A DNA stretch of 64,000 bases, from the NCBI GenBank assembly GCA_021604865.1, contig BQJU01000003.1, positions 1 through 64,000 of the forward strand, written 5' to 3'. Shown piece after piece: positions 54,518 through 64,000 of this stretch; the stretch's first letter is position 1, and each line of letters opens with the position of its first letter. A model generated the notes under the pieces. The model did not search any database. It was given only the letters and a program-made list of their open reading frames with translations, and was not told the DNA's origin. The translations under genes were made by a program, and so were the position numbers. This DNA comes from Saprospiraceae bacterium. Its GTDB lineage: Bacteria; Bacteroidota; Bacteroidia; Chitinophagales; Saprospiraceae.

Positions 54518-55297
54518 ATGAAGCAAGTCATTAAAGAAGAGGATCATTTCAAATATATTGAGTCTGGAGAACACGAGGAGCCTTTGGTCCTATTACACGG
54601 TTTATTTGGTGCGTTGAGTAATTTTGAGAGCATCATCAATCACTTTTCCAAAACGCACAATGTAGTCGTCCCTATTCTGCCCATTATGGATTTACCCATT
54701 CGTAAGGTATCCGTTGCGGGGCTACTAGGGTATCTCGAGGACTTCATTGAATACAAAAATTTTGAAAAAGTTAATCTTTTAGGAAATTCTCTGGGTGGAC
54801 ACATTGCTTTGCTCTATGCATTAGCAAATCCCGATAAAATTAGCTCTATCACCCTTACCGGCAGTTCCGGTCTATTTGAAAGTGCAATGGGAAGCAGTTT
54901 TCCAAAGCGAGGAAGCTACGAATTTATCAAAAAGAAAACAGAAGACACTTTTTACGATCCGAAAACCGCTTCTGAGGAATTAATCAACGAGGTCTTTGAC
55001 ATAGTTAATGATCGGAACAAAGCTATTCGGGTCATCGCTACCGCCAAATCAGCAGTACGACATAATCTTGCGGATAAACTCCATCAGATTACTGCTCCGA
55101 CACTACTGGTATGGGGAAAGCAAGACCAGGTAACACCGGCCTTTGTAGGAGAGAAATTTCATGAGCTTCTTGAAAACTCCCGCCTGATCTTTATCGATAA
55201 GTGTGGTCATGCCCCGATGATGGAACATCCGGAGCAATTCAACAATTACCTGGAAACATTTCTTCAGGAAGTAACTGCCAAAAAAGAGGTAAGTTAA
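54518..55297 (+). CDS. Alpha/beta hydrolase
   Basis: The 259-residue protein has the alpha/beta-hydrolase fold with a full triad: nucleophile Ser91 in LLGNSLGGHIALLY, the acid in WGKQDQVTP and the His in KCGHAPMMEHPEQF. LVLLHGLFGALSNFE is the oxyanion HG motif. No signal peptide is present, so it acts in the cytoplasm on an ester or related substrate that cannot be named. It has its own promoter box and ends at a strong inverted repeat. Confidence 0.92.
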   Translation: MKQVIKEEDHFKYIESGEHEEPLVLLHGLFGALSNFESIINHFSKTHNVVVPILPIMDLPIRKVSVAGLLGYLEDFIEYKNFEKVNLLGNSLGGHIALLYALANPDKISSITLTGSSGLFESAMGSSFPKRGSYEFIKKKTEDTFYDPKTASEELINEVFDIVNDRNKAIRVIATAKSAVRHNLADKLHQITAPTLLVWGKQDQVTPAFVGEKFHELLENSRLIFIDKCGHAPMMEHPEQFNNYLETFLQEVTAKKEVS

Positions 55298-55300
55298 TTA

Positions 55301-55340
55301 ATTTGGACATAATATAGTTTCTATAATATTATGTCCAAAT
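55301..55340. terminator. Perfect 14-bp inverted repeat after the hydrolase gene
   Basis: ATTTGGACATAATA (55,301-55,314) and TATTATGTCCAAAT (55,327-55,340) are perfectly complementary around a 12-base loop. It begins four bases after the hydrolase stop. The AT-rich stem is weak for a terminator, so it may also be a protein-binding site in front of the aminopeptidase gene. Confidence 0.6.
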
Positions 55341-55459
55341 TTATAATAGGCCCATCATTTTTCACTTCATTAATCGTTATTGGGTGAAGGTTGCTTTTAT
55401 AACAGAACAACCTTTACTTCAAATAATTGCTCTTTTTCCTAAATTGAAAAATTACATCA

Positions 55460-58087
55460 ATGAGATTTTCGCTGTTCCTGTTATCATGTGCCATCCTATT
55501 GGGTGCCTGTAAAACTCAACAAGTTGTCATTCCTGCCGATAATTCGGTATTTACAGAAAACAGAGACCTGGATACCATGGTGATTAGCGCACCAAGAATC
55601 CAGAACCCATCTGAAATTGAGGGCACCCTGGGAAATACGTACACTCTGGAGCCTTATAATCCTAGCCATACCCGAACAAATGACTTGATTCATACCCGAC
55701 TGGACCTGCGTTTCGATTGGGCAAATGAAAAAGTGATGGGAAAAGCAACCCTACAGCTGAAGCCCTACTTTTATGCTACAGACCAGGTAGTATTGGATGC
55801 CAAAAATTTTGAATTTAAAAATGTCCTTTTAAAGGAATCAGGCAAGGAGTTGAAATACGATTATGACGGCATTCAAATCACCATTCATCTCGATAAGAAA
55901 TATAATAGGGAAACAACCTATACACTGGAAATAGATTACATCGCCAGTCCCTCCGCTACCGGAGGCAGTGCGGCTATCACTTCTGACAAGGGGCTGTTTT
56001 TCATCAATCCCAAAGGAGAAGATCCTGAAAAACCGCAACAAATCTGGACCCAGGGCGAAACAGAAAATAACTCCCGCTGGTTTCCAACTTTTGATAAGCC
56101 AAACGAGCGCTGTACCCAGGAAATGTATGTTACCGTTGAGGATCGCTTCAAAACCCTCTCTAACGGCATCATGGTCAGTAGCAAATCTAATGGTGATGGC
56201 ACTCGTACTGATTATTGGAAGATGGATCAACCTCATGCACCTTATCTATTTATGCTGGCCATTGGCGAATATGCTGTTGTCAAAGAAGAATGGGAGGGCA
56301 TTCCGTTAGCATATTATGTAGAACCCGAATACAAAACCGATGCTAAGGCCATTTTTGCCCATACGCCGGAAATGTTGAGTTTCTTTTCTGAAAAATTAGG
56401 CATCAAATACCCCTGGTCGAAGTTTGCGCAGGTAGTGGTCCGCGATTATGTTTCGGGCGCCATGGAAAATACGACAGCTGTTATTTTTGGGGAGTTTGTA
56501 CAGAAAAAAGAGCGGGAATTGATTGATAATAACAATGACCGTATCGTAGCGCATGAAATGTTTCACCACTGGTTTGGCGATTATGTCACCTGTGAAAGCT
56601 GGGCCAACCTGACCTTAAACGAAGGATTTGCCAACTATAGCGAGTACTTGTGGTTTGAACATAAATACGGCGCAGATGCTGCGGATTACCACCTGCTGGA
56701 AGAATGGGGTGGCTACATCAACACCTCTCGTGGAAGTATGCACCCGCTCATCGATTTTGGATATCATGACAAAGAAGATATGTTTGATGCCCATAGCTAT
56801 AATAAAGGTGGTGCGGTATTACACATGTTGCGCAATTACCTGGGCGATGATGCTTTCTGGGCCGGCTTGAATAAATACCTGACCGATAACGCCCATACAG
56901 CCGTAGAAGTACACAACCTGAGATTGGCTTTTGAAGCCGTTAGTGGACAGGATTTGAACTGGTTTTTTAACCAATGGTACTTGTCAGAAGGGCACCCTGA
57001 TCTAGTAATTGATCACGAATATGATGAAACAACCAAAAGCATTACCGTTACGATAGAACAAGTGCAGGATGGCGAGGAAGTACCTCCTATTTTTCAATTG
57101 CCTACCACCATTGATATATACCTCAGCCCAGATGAGAAATTGAGCAAACAGGTAATGATCAATCAAAGAATCCAAACTTTTACTTTTGAGGCACCTTCCG
57201 AACCAAAGCTGATTAATTTTGATGCTGATAAGGCGTTATTAGCCGAAAGGCAGGAAAATAAATCAACGGAAGAACTGGTTTTTCAATATTATAATGCGCC
57301 AAAATTTCTGGATCGCTTCGAGTCAATACAAAAATTATACGAAAGTGAAGACCCGGAAGTTCAGGCCATGATCCATGATGCTTTAGAAGATCCTTTCTGG
57401 GTTATTCGTGCAACGGCATTGTCCACGCTGGAAAGCGAAGTAAGTGATGAGGATCTGGTTGTTCTCAGAAAAATGGCAGCAAACGATAGCCACTCCGAAG
57501 TAAAAGCCACTGCCTTCCAATTGCTTACTTATGTTGAAGATGTAGCATCACTCAAATTGGCCAAACAAGCCATTGAGTCAGAAAAAGCATATCCCGTCAT
57601 TGGTGCAGCACTGGGTCTGATACAGGCCGTGGCACCAGCAGAAGCTGGTAGTTATGCCAAAAAGTTGGAAAAGGAAGATAATGAGTACATCAAAGATGCA
57701 GTAGCCGGAATTTATGTGGAAAGTGGCGATACCAAATACCTGCCCTTCTTTGAAGAGAACCTAAACAAAATTGATGGATTTAGTGCCATTTCATTTTATG
57801 AAAACTACCAAAGTCTGGCGGTAAAAGGAGGCCTCGACCAGGCAAAATCTGCTGCTGGAAAGCTCAAAATAATAGCCATCAATATGGAGCAATCTCCATG
57901 GAAAAGAGCTGCCGCTACCAAAGCCATTCACAGCCTAAAAACCGAACTGGAAGAACAAAGCATGGATGCTGAAAACGCGGAAAAGTCCAACCTCGAAGCT
58001 GTTGTTGAAGAGCTGGATACTGTCTTACAATTTATTTTGAAAACGGAGACAAATGAGCAGCTGAAGCTATTTTATCAGCAAATGTAA
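55460..58087 (+). CDS. Lipoprotein M1-family aminopeptidase
   Basis: The 875 residues start with a lipoprotein signal peptide (AILLGAC, Cys17). The M1 metallopeptidase core contains the substrate-anchoring GAMENTTAVIF and the zinc site HEMFHHWFGD with the distant glutamate in LTLNEGFANYSEY. It removes N-terminal amino acids from peptides. After the peptidase (to about 560), the C-terminal third consists of HEAT-like helical repeats (VQAMIHDALEDPFWVIRATA, EVKATAFQLLTYVEDVASLK). It should be anchored in the periplasm or outer membrane, where it would process imported peptides. Confidence 0.95.
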   Translation: MRFSLFLLSCAILLGACKTQQVVIPADNSVFTENRDLDTMVISAPRIQNPSEIEGTLGNTYTLEPYNPSHTRTNDLIHTRLDLRFDWANEKVMGKATLQLKPYFYATDQVVLDAKNFEFKNVLLKESGKELKYDYDGIQITIHLDKKYNRETTYTLEIDYIASPSATGGSAAITSDKGLFFINPKGEDPEKPQQIWTQGETENNSRWFPTFDKPNERCTQEMYVTVEDRFKTLSNGIMVSSKSNGDGTRTDYWKMDQPHAPYLFMLAIGEYAVVKEEWEGIPLAYYVEPEYKTDAKAIFAHTPEMLSFFSEKLGIKYPWSKFAQVVVRDYVSGAMENTTAVIFGEFVQKKERELIDNNNDRIVAHEMFHHWFGDYVTCESWANLTLNEGFANYSEYLWFEHKYGADAADYHLLEEWGGYINTSRGSMHPLIDFGYHDKEDMFDAHSYNKGGAVLHMLRNYLGDDAFWAGLNKYLTDNAHTAVEVHNLRLAFEAVSGQDLNWFFNQWYLSEGHPDLVIDHEYDETTKSITVTIEQVQDGEEVPPIFQLPTTIDIYLSPDEKLSKQVMINQRIQTFTFEAPSEPKLINFDADKALLAERQENKSTEELVFQYYNAPKFLDRFESIQKLYESEDPEVQAMIHDALEDPFWVIRATALSTLESEVSDEDLVVLRKMAANDSHSEVKATAFQLLTYVEDVASLKLAKQAIESEKAYPVIGAALGLIQAVAPAEAGSYAKKLEKEDNEYIKDAVAGIYVESGDTKYLPFFEENLNKIDGFSAISFYENYQSLAVKGGLDQAKSAAGKLKIIAINMEQSPWKRAAATKAIHSLKTELEEQSMDAENAEKSNLEAVVEELDTVLQFILKTETNEQLKLFYQQM

Positions 58088-58116
58088 GAAGAGGCCAGGA
58101 TTAAGATCGCTGCACT

Positions 58117-58197
58117 CTATGGTTGGAGCACAAATTTCCGTTTAATACCTTGCACGACCGCGTTGAGGTCGAAAACCGTGGTGCTTTCCAACCATAG
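58117..58197. repeat. Inverted repeat between convergent genes
   Basis: CTATGGTTGGAGCAC (58,117-58,131) pairs with GTGCTTTCCAACCATAG (58,181-58,197) with two bulged bases, around an interior containing a second hairpin (CGACC/GGTCG, about 58,155-58,171). It lies between two convergent genes and may block transcripts from both. The nested layout is similar to the other palindromic repeats, but the sequence is different. Confidence 0.6.
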
Positions 58198-58248
58198 CGT
58201 TACACTTTCAGAATGGGGTTGTGTATATCTCAGTATCACCATTATAGG

Positions 58249-61200
58249 CTACTGAATCACCAATTTACCTAAACCAAGCATTGCTCCCGAATCCGTGATG
58301 ACCTGAAAATGGTAGACCCCAGCCACCAATGTTTTTCTGGAAAAGTGAATCTGACCATTTTGGAAAAATTGTTGCTGGAGCTTCTTTCCATTTACATCAT
58401 AAAGCTGAAAAATGCCTTGTGTTTGGGCACAACCCTCCAGCTGAATGATCGCTGTATTGGTAACAGGATTGGGAGCCACCAAAATTTGAGCATCGGCATG
58501 TTGTGAAAATTCCTCCAGGTCTACAATAATGTATTGTTCGCCAATGGTATGCCAAACCGTGTTGGTAAGGACAGGTGCATTGATATCAAAATAGATGCCG
58601 GCCCGATTTTCAATCACCGTACCTATCGGTAAATCCGGTCGTTGATCAATATGGAATTTGACAAACCCGTGGGAAGCCCGCTCATTGGTCGTACTATCCG
58701 GCAGCAAAATGTCATCAAAAACAAATTCCAGCACCGCTTGCCCTTCAGCAGTATTACGAAAATCAAAGCTATAGGGATGACTGGCATTGGTGGGCCGCAC
58801 CGATGATGGATCTAGAAATTGCGAAAGCGTATCCCGCAGAACGACGGTGAAAGCCGTATCATTGCCTGTATTTTGAAAGACGATCTGGTAATCCAGCGGT
58901 TCGTTAGGTGCCAACAAATGCTGTGGCCCGTATCCGGTAGGAAAGGCCAATTTTTCATTGGGATCAAAAGAGGCGACCACATTCCGGCAGTCCATGTCCA
59001 TGGCAGGTTCGTAATCGTTATAGGGAAACTGGTTGATAAAGTCGAGGTTTATATTTCCATCTTCATTCAAGCCACAACCTTCTATAGCCAGGCCGATATG
59101 TGAACCTCCTGGTACTCCGGGTTCCTGTTCGGCAATAATCCGGTAAGTAGACCCATTGGCAGGAAAGGAAAGGGTCAGGATTTCATCCACCTCCAAATCA
59201 AAAGGTTGAGCCATATACAAGACAGCATCTTCAATCACCACATAGTGTAAATCACCGATTGTGGGTTCGGCGCCGGTATTACGTAGGTGAAAATACAAGC
59301 TGTCACCCTGACATTCGGCAGTCACTTCCACAATGGCTCCGAGATAGATCGGTCCGGGTTCCATACATAGTGTGTCCGGATTAATATATACTTCCGAGCA
59401 GAGGGTTTGCCCAATCAAGGTCGTATCACAGGGTAGTGCATAATCAATGACTACCTCTCCACATTCCATCACGCCTACTTCCCCGAGGTTAAAAATAAAT
59501 GTATTGTCCATTTGGCTTTGCCAAGGAATGGAAGCCCCTTCTACCTGTATATTTGCATCAAGACTGACTTCCACCCAAACACTATCTTCGGCCGCCGTTC
59601 CCCAATTGCAATAATTGATATAATAACTACCGCTTTTGCAAGCCCGCAAACGGGTGGTGGCGAGATCTACTACCAAGTAGGGACAATAAATGCTTGGTTG
59701 CATCGGTACATCGACATTCAGGCTATACGTTCCGGCAGGGAACGTAATTGGTGAAATATCCGGACACATTTCCCAATAGGGGCTAATCGGTTCGACCGAA
59801 ATCGTCAGCGTGTCGTCATCCACGGTAGTATTGTAAATACCTGCGGTATCTGTGACGGCATATTTTTCAGGTGTTCCGCTTATATTGACTATCCAATGGG
59901 GAAAGGCAATATCCGCCGTATCGAAGCTACAATTTTCTTCCACATCGAAATATACCGTTCCATGAAGTCTGTGGGTATTGATCTGGCCGAGTGAATCCAG
60001 TTTTAAAACCAGTGCCTCCGAATTTATTTCCCCCTCTGGGCCAAAAGCGCCATAGGCCAGAAAAGAGCCATCCAACGTTTGACGCATCCCATAGTAGTAT
60101 TCATCACCAAAAATATTGGTTTTGGTTGCCCAAAGCAGGTTTTGGTTATCATCAATGTAATAAAAAAGCAAATTGTCATCATAAGTCCGGAAAGCCAATA
60201 GGCGATCTTCTTCCGGGGTCACTATGGATAAAGGCGCAAAGGGGCCTACTGAAAAAGAATCATGGAATTGAACGGTTTCTTCTAATAAAATGCCTTGCGG
60301 CGAAAACTCGTAAGTCCGGTATCGAGAACTTGACTGGGAAGCCAGAAAAATACGGCCATCGGAAAACACAAATGGCGCACCTAATTTTTCAGGAGAGTTA
60401 CCAATTGAGTCAAGGGCATAGATCCAGCTGATATTGCCACCAGCATCAAATTTGGTCAAATAATCCTTAGTAATAGTAGAATAACTATTAGGAGCGATCG
60501 TATCTATGATGTAACTCCTTTCATTCAAAATCAGGAAACCGTCGTCCGGCGTTGCCACCATTCCTCTGGACCCCACCCGATGAGCATCACCAAAATCGGT
60601 AGACCACAATACGCCATCGTCTTCCCGTATTTTGGCCAGGCGATACTTTTGATTGTTATTTTCATCCGAAACTTCTAATAAAAATACAAGCCCTTCATCT
60701 GAAGTCAAGATGGGATCTTCCTTATAAGCTGTTCCATTAGAATCCGCCAAATTCGCATTGTTATGGCTCCATAGCAGCTCTCCCTGCAATCCATATTTTC
60801 GAAACAAAAGACTTGGCCCCAATTGTTTGCCGATCACCCAAACCTCATCATTGTGATCCTTTTTAATACGACGTACAAATGAGGAGTTTCCCATGGGCGC
60901 TTCAAAAGGAGAAAAGGTACTGCTAAGCAGATTGCCGTCCGAATCAGCAATCGCGGTCCGATGGCCTCGGCGAAAATTTATATTGTCATAACCAACACCA
61001 GCCAGGTACAATTGGCCATTGGCAAGGGTATCAAAATCCAGCGCATAATCTCCTCGAAAAATGTTTCCATAATTGTGGTACCACTGCAAATTCCCAGACG
61101 GATCAACCTTACTCAGAAAGTAATTGTACTCCACTGTGCCCCATAGTCGGGTATAGCCAAAAAAGACCACATTGCTGTCGGGCAGCTCAACAGCTGAGTA

Positions 61201-61332
61201 AATAAACTCCGATAAACCAGGCTCCCCAAAAGTCATATCCCAACCCTGTGCCATCATTCGTAAAGACACAAAAGAAAGTAGCAGAGTGCACCAACAACAA
61301 AATAAAAAATTGCGAATTTTCATAGTCGTCAT
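58249..61332 (-). CDS. Large T9SS-exported surface protein
   Basis: The 1027 residues (1024 from the second ATG) start with a signal peptide (to about 29, ending RMMAQG). The first 430 residues form a propeller-like repeat region built of units such as GQLYLAGVGYDNINF and DGSFLAYGAFG. A small carboxypeptidase-regulatory-type domain (LHGTVYFDVEENCSFDTADI) follows, then beta-sandwich repeats typical of Bacteroidota surface proteins (FDPNEKLAFPTGYGPQHLLA, NEPLDYQIVFQNTGNDTAFT) and a C-terminal T9SS type A sorting domain (ILVAPNPVTNTAIIQL, LYDVNGKKLQQQ, AGVYHFQVITD). It should be exported to the cell surface. Its function is unknown; adhesion or ligand binding are plausible. Confidence 0.9.
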   Translation of the reverse strand: MTTMKIRNFLFCCWCTLLLSFVSLRMMAQGWDMTFGEPGLSEFIYSAVELPDSNVVFFGYTRLWGTVEYNYFLSKVDPSGNLQWYHNYGNIFRGDYALDFDTLANGQLYLAGVGYDNINFRRGHRTAIADSDGNLLSSTFSPFEAPMGNSSFVRRIKKDHNDEVWVIGKQLGPSLLFRKYGLQGELLWSHNNANLADSNGTAYKEDPILTSDEGLVFLLEVSDENNNQKYRLAKIREDDGVLWSTDFGDAHRVGSRGMVATPDDGFLILNERSYIIDTIAPNSYSTITKDYLTKFDAGGNISWIYALDSIGNSPEKLGAPFVFSDGRIFLASQSSSRYRTYEFSPQGILLEETVQFHDSFSVGPFAPLSIVTPEEDRLLAFRTYDDNLLFYYIDDNQNLLWATKTNIFGDEYYYGMRQTLDGSFLAYGAFGPEGEINSEALVLKLDSLGQINTHRLHGTVYFDVEENCSFDTADIAFPHWIVNISGTPEKYAVTDTAGIYNTTVDDDTLTISVEPISPYWEMCPDISPITFPAGTYSLNVDVPMQPSIYCPYLVVDLATTRLRACKSGSYYINYCNWGTAAEDSVWVEVSLDANIQVEGASIPWQSQMDNTFIFNLGEVGVMECGEVVIDYALPCDTTLIGQTLCSEVYINPDTLCMEPGPIYLGAIVEVTAECQGDSLYFHLRNTGAEPTIGDLHYVVIEDAVLYMAQPFDLEVDEILTLSFPANGSTYRIIAEQEPGVPGGSHIGLAIEGCGLNEDGNINLDFINQFPYNDYEPAMDMDCRNVVASFDPNEKLAFPTGYGPQHLLAPNEPLDYQIVFQNTGNDTAFTVVLRDTLSQFLDPSSVRPTNASHPYSFDFRNTAEGQAVLEFVFDDILLPDSTTNERASHGFVKFHIDQRPDLPIGTVIENRAGIYFDINAPVLTNTVWHTIGEQYIIVDLEEFSQHADAQILVAPNPVTNTAIIQLEGCAQTQGIFQLYDVNGKKLQQQFFQNGQIHFSRKTLVAGVYHFQVITDSGAMLGLGKLVIQ

Positions 61333-61491
61333 TTTTGTCCCTTTTCAGTAGATTACTTGTTGTTGGTAAAAGTGGTACTAATTCTATCGAAAGGCAAAGA
61401 AAAAATAGCTAATTTGTGGAAATAAAATTGATTATACTTACATATAACACACTGACTAACAAACAATTACCAATTAAAAAAGTGGATCATT

Positions 61492-62892
61492 TTGGCAATC
61501 CCAAAGCTATACAAATTGCTAAAAAAGCTGGAAAGTGGAGAAATCCGGCAAATTCGAAAGTGGCTAAAGTCTCCATTCGTGACTACCCGCGAGGATGTTG
61601 GAGATCTTTTTGAGTTGCTTATTAGCTATCAAAAAAAGCATCGGCCCTTTCCGGAAAAAGCGGAAATCCATCACCATTTATTTCCCGGCAAAGACTATCA
61701 GGCACTCCGGGTACGCGCCACCATGAGCGATTTGCAGGAAATGATTGAAACATATCTTTTACTTTCTTTTGTCCGGGCCAATCCTGTTCGGGCCAAATTG
61801 ATCTTATCCAAAATTTACCGGCAGCGTGCATTACCCAAACATTTTTTGCATACCACTAGCGAAGCAGGAGAATATCTGGAAGAACAAGCATATCGTAATC
61901 CGGATTATTACCGGGATCTATTGGATTATGAAACCGAAATGCTCCAGTTTCAATCCGCAACACGCCGAACCGGAGGACTCAACCTGCAGGAAATTTCCAA
62001 TCACATTGACGTTTTATTTTTGATTCGTAAGCTACGGCACACTTGTACCCTACTGACTCATGAGCAGGTCTTCAAAACCCATTATGACCAGGGCCTATTG
62101 ACACCGATTTTGGAAGAGATTGAAAAAAAGGGTTTTCTGAAAATCCCGGCGGTGTCCATCTATTACCATTGCTACCGATTCCTTACGGAACAATACAACC
62201 TGCTCCACTTTCAACGCTTTCGCGAAATATTGACCAGGTACGCCCATCAATTTACGGAAGTAGAAGTCCGGGATTTGTATCTCCTGGCCATCAATTTTTG
62301 TATCCGAAAACTCAACGAAGGACAGGAAGAATATGGCCGGCAGGGATTGGTATTATACAAACAGGGATTACAGGAATCCTTTCTTTTGGAAAATGGCTGG
62401 TTATCGCGTTTTACCTTCAACAATATCGTAGGCTCCAGTCTGCGCCTCCGGGAGTTTGACTGGGCGGAGCAGTTTATCGTCGACTACGAGGCACAGCTTG
62501 AAGCATCTCACCGAGAAAGCACCGTTCAATTCAACCGCGCCCGCCTCGAATATGCCCGTGGCAATTACCGCAACGCGATGCTCCTATTAAGCACCACCGA
62601 ATTTAATGATATGATCAACAACCTGATCGCCAAAACCATCCTGCTTAAGATCTACTACGAACTGAAAGAATACGATCTACTGGACTCCCATCTCGACAAT
62701 TTCCAATCCTATATTCGCCGTCACCAAACCAGTGATTTTCATCAAACCAATTATCAGAATATTATCCGCCTGGTACGCAAATTATTGGCTTTAAAGCCGG
62801 GGGATAAGCATGGAAAAGCTGTGCTTGGAAAGGCCATTAAAGAGACACCGATTTTATCGGAGAAACAATGGTTGCTGGGGCAGTTGGTGTAG
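61492..62892 (+). CDS. Helical protein of unknown function (paralogue of the gene at 4,252), TTG start
   Basis: The 466 residues are nearly all helical with TPR-like pairs in the second half (GSSLRLREFDWAEQFIVDYE, LEYARGNYRNAMLLLSTTEF). It lacks signal peptide and membrane segments. Its N-terminus (PKLYKLLKKLESGEIRQIRK) and the order of its parts resemble the 517-residue protein at 4,252, so both probably belong to one uncharacterised family. The frame has no ATG before residue 90; it is open from 61,456 and the first plausible start is TTG at 61,492. A lost or unusual start codon is therefore a point of doubt. It is divergent from the large T9SS protein. Confidence 0.75.
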   Translation: MAIPKLYKLLKKLESGEIRQIRKWLKSPFVTTREDVGDLFELLISYQKKHRPFPEKAEIHHHLFPGKDYQALRVRATMSDLQEMIETYLLLSFVRANPVRAKLILSKIYRQRALPKHFLHTTSEAGEYLEEQAYRNPDYYRDLLDYETEMLQFQSATRRTGGLNLQEISNHIDVLFLIRKLRHTCTLLTHEQVFKTHYDQGLLTPILEEIEKKGFLKIPAVSIYYHCYRFLTEQYNLLHFQRFREILTRYAHQFTEVEVRDLYLLAINFCIRKLNEGQEEYGRQGLVLYKQGLQESFLLENGWLSRFTFNNIVGSSLRLREFDWAEQFIVDYEAQLEASHRESTVQFNRARLEYARGNYRNAMLLLSTTEFNDMINNLIAKTILLKIYYELKEYDLLDSHLDNFQSYIRRHQTSDFHQTNYQNIIRLVRKLLALKPGDKHGKAVLGKAIKETPILSEKQWLLGQLV

Positions 62893-63077
62893 GAGGTGAT
62901 TTGAGGGCTGGGGGGGATATCTGCAACACGGGCTTTATGCTTGGCCTTGGAGGCCGCTTGAGGGCTTATTTATTGGTGGCATATTTTCTTTTCCCATTCT
63001 TTATTTACATGAAGGCAAAAAAGTATTTTACCTTCAATCGCTTTTCTGTCTTCAATAGAGTTGTTTGCCCTTTATTT

Positions 63078-63443
63078 TTACGCTTTTCGAAGAATCTTCT
63101 CCATCTTCTTGCCTTTCGCCAATTCATCCACCAACTTGTCTAAATACCTTACTTGTTTTGTTAAAATATTTTCAATTTCTTCTATCCGATAACCGCAAAT
63201 TACTCCTGTAATCAGGTGAGCATTTGGGTTCAATTTTGCCTCCCTAAAGAATGTTTCAAAAGTCACTTTTTTGTCAATCAGTTCTTGTAATTTTTTGTCA
63301 TTAAAGCCCGTCAGCCACTCTATTACTTGATGTAATTCTTCTTTTGTCCTGCCTTTGCGCTCAACTTTTGTGATATAGTGCGGATATACCGATGAAAATG
63401 TCATTTTTGCTATTCGTGCATGGTGTTCGGGTGTTGCTTTCAT
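63078..63443 (-). CDS. DUF2200 family protein
   Basis: The 121 residues match DUF2200 over most of their length: [60 protein letters not shown] and [20 protein letters not shown]. The function is unknown. It has no signal peptide or membrane segment, and the C-terminus is a basic helix. It is on the same strand as the truncated methyltransferase, with 129 bases of apparently non-coding sequence between them. Confidence 0.9.
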   Translation of the reverse strand: MKATPEHHARIAKMTFSSVYPHYITKVERKGRTKEELHQVIEWLTGFNDKKLQELIDKKVTFETFFREAKLNPNAHLITGVICGYRIEEIENILTKQVRYLDKLVDELAKGKKMEKILRKA

Positions 63444-63572
63444 CGTATTTTAATTTTTTTACTTGTCTTTTTGTGTTATCGTCCAACATTCCTACCAATT
63501 CAAAGGTCATACCCAGAGCTAGCTCGAATCCTGCCAATAAATCCACACAACTACTCAACATAACTGGCAATC

Positions 63573-64000
63573 CTACCCTTTCCGCGCTACAAACCCCACA
63601 TGTTTATCACGAAAGGCAAGATCTGCATACTGATTAATCAGCTCAACTGAAAAACCAATTTCCTCCAGAGCGGATTGTACTTTATGGTGGTGTAGTAATT
63701 GTACCCGGTGTTCTTCATAAGACTTGCGGTAAAATTCTCCAACTTTTCGAAACAGTGTAATTTCCCGGGTCAGAGTGGCGGATTCCCAGTCTTCAAAGAG
63801 GTGTAAAAACATGGTCCAGTCATCACCTTCCACGATCTTATTAGACTCAGTCATGATCCCCTCGATCCCCGGCTCTATCAGGTCAAAGAGAAAGATTCCT
63901 CCATGTTCCAATTGCTCATAAACCTTCCTAAACAAATCCACCAATGTTTCAAAATTGTGTTTTTTATCAAACCGATAATTCAACACTTCACCTATGGCTG
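63573..64000 (-). CDS. SAM-dependent methyltransferase, 3' part (5' end beyond window)
   Basis: The visible 142 codons are the C-terminal part of a class I methyltransferase. AIGEVLNYRFD (63,962-63,998) is the conserved strand and helix after the SAM-binding loop in this group, followed by LVDLFRKVYEQLEHGGIFLF with DLIEPG, the aspartate-containing post-II motif, and the final strands to FVARKG. The frame continues across the right end of the window, so the SAM-binding glycine motif and the start lie outside. The substrate is unknown. Confidence 0.8.
   Translation of the reverse strand, partial: AIGEVLNYRFDKKHNFETLVDLFRKVYEQLEHGGIFLFDLIEPGIEGIMTESNKIVEGDDWTMFLHLFEDWESATLTREITLFRKVGEFYRKSYEEHRVQLLHHHKVQSALEEIGFSVELINQYADLAFRDKHVGFVARKG

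Noticed and set aside
62868-63143. 91-codon plus-strand frame
   Set aside because: It overlaps the 3' ends of two real genes and consists of chance hydrophobic codons.

Overview
The window looks like a chromosomal segment of a Bacteroidota bacterium, most probably a marine or brackish member of the Saprospiria (Lewinella/Haliscomenobacter-like). Reasons: several secreted proteins end in type IX secretion (T9SS) sorting domains; there is a TonB-dependent receptor paired with a DUF4249 lipoprotein; DUF5686, lone LytTR and BNR/sortilin-like proteins are present; promoters match the Bacteroidota TTG-N17..19-TAnnTTTG form; and lipoproteins are abundant. The assignment below phylum level is inference. 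I saw no rRNA, tRNA, CRISPR array, transposase or phage gene.

Layout. 1-3.9 kb: a dispersed palindromic repeat, a small secreted protein that appears broken at both ends, the split F1-ATPase pair atpD-atpC, and a CBS-pair protein. 4-9.1 kb: a small protein with a double-glycine leader-like N-terminus, a large helical protein of unknown function, a LytTR regulator and a GH63-like glucosidase. 9.3-13.5 kb: a forward gene group with a stand-alone TonB-plug lipoprotein, another small lipoprotein, a Kup K+ transporter and an NhaD Na+/H+ antiporter. 13.5-21.1 kb: metabolic and hydrolytic genes (nadB, a GH85-accessory-like secreted protein, a class III aminotransferase, transglutaminase-like protein, epimerase, SGNH esterase, DUF1801, a membrane protein). 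21.5-30 kb: TPR protein, lipocalin-like lipoprotein, two T9SS-exported BNR/sortilin-like proteins and a glycosylasparaginase. 30-33.5 kb: an oxidative-damage group (fused MsrB-MsrA, AraC regulator, redoxin, DinB/DUF1572). 33.8-44.2 kb: tricorn-like protease, a Cys-motif/CarboxypepD-reg protein with a T9SS-like C-terminus, a VIT-VWA protein, a lipoprotein with a caspase-like His/Cys pair, an XRE regulator and a YfbK-like VWA lipoprotein. 44.3-53 kb: YjbQ, DUF5686, RecJ, and a TonB receptor/DUF4249 pair. 53-64 kb: OmpA-like lipoprotein, alpha/beta hydrolase, M1 aminopeptidase, a 1027-residue T9SS protein, a second large helical protein, DUF2200 and a truncated methyltransferase.

Most genes are ordinary chromosomal genes in short or single-gene units. 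The less ordinary material lies in the small genes and between genes: two families of imperfect palindromic repeats (one at 1-145 and 32,022-32,225; another at 3,710, 40,404, 49,340 and probably 24,196), a three-unit pentanucleotide tract that puts a start codon out of frame with a perfect signal peptide, a putative RiPP-type leader peptide gene, a TonB plug without a barrel, and a promoter-to-terminator interval next to an XRE regulator that contains no reading frame.
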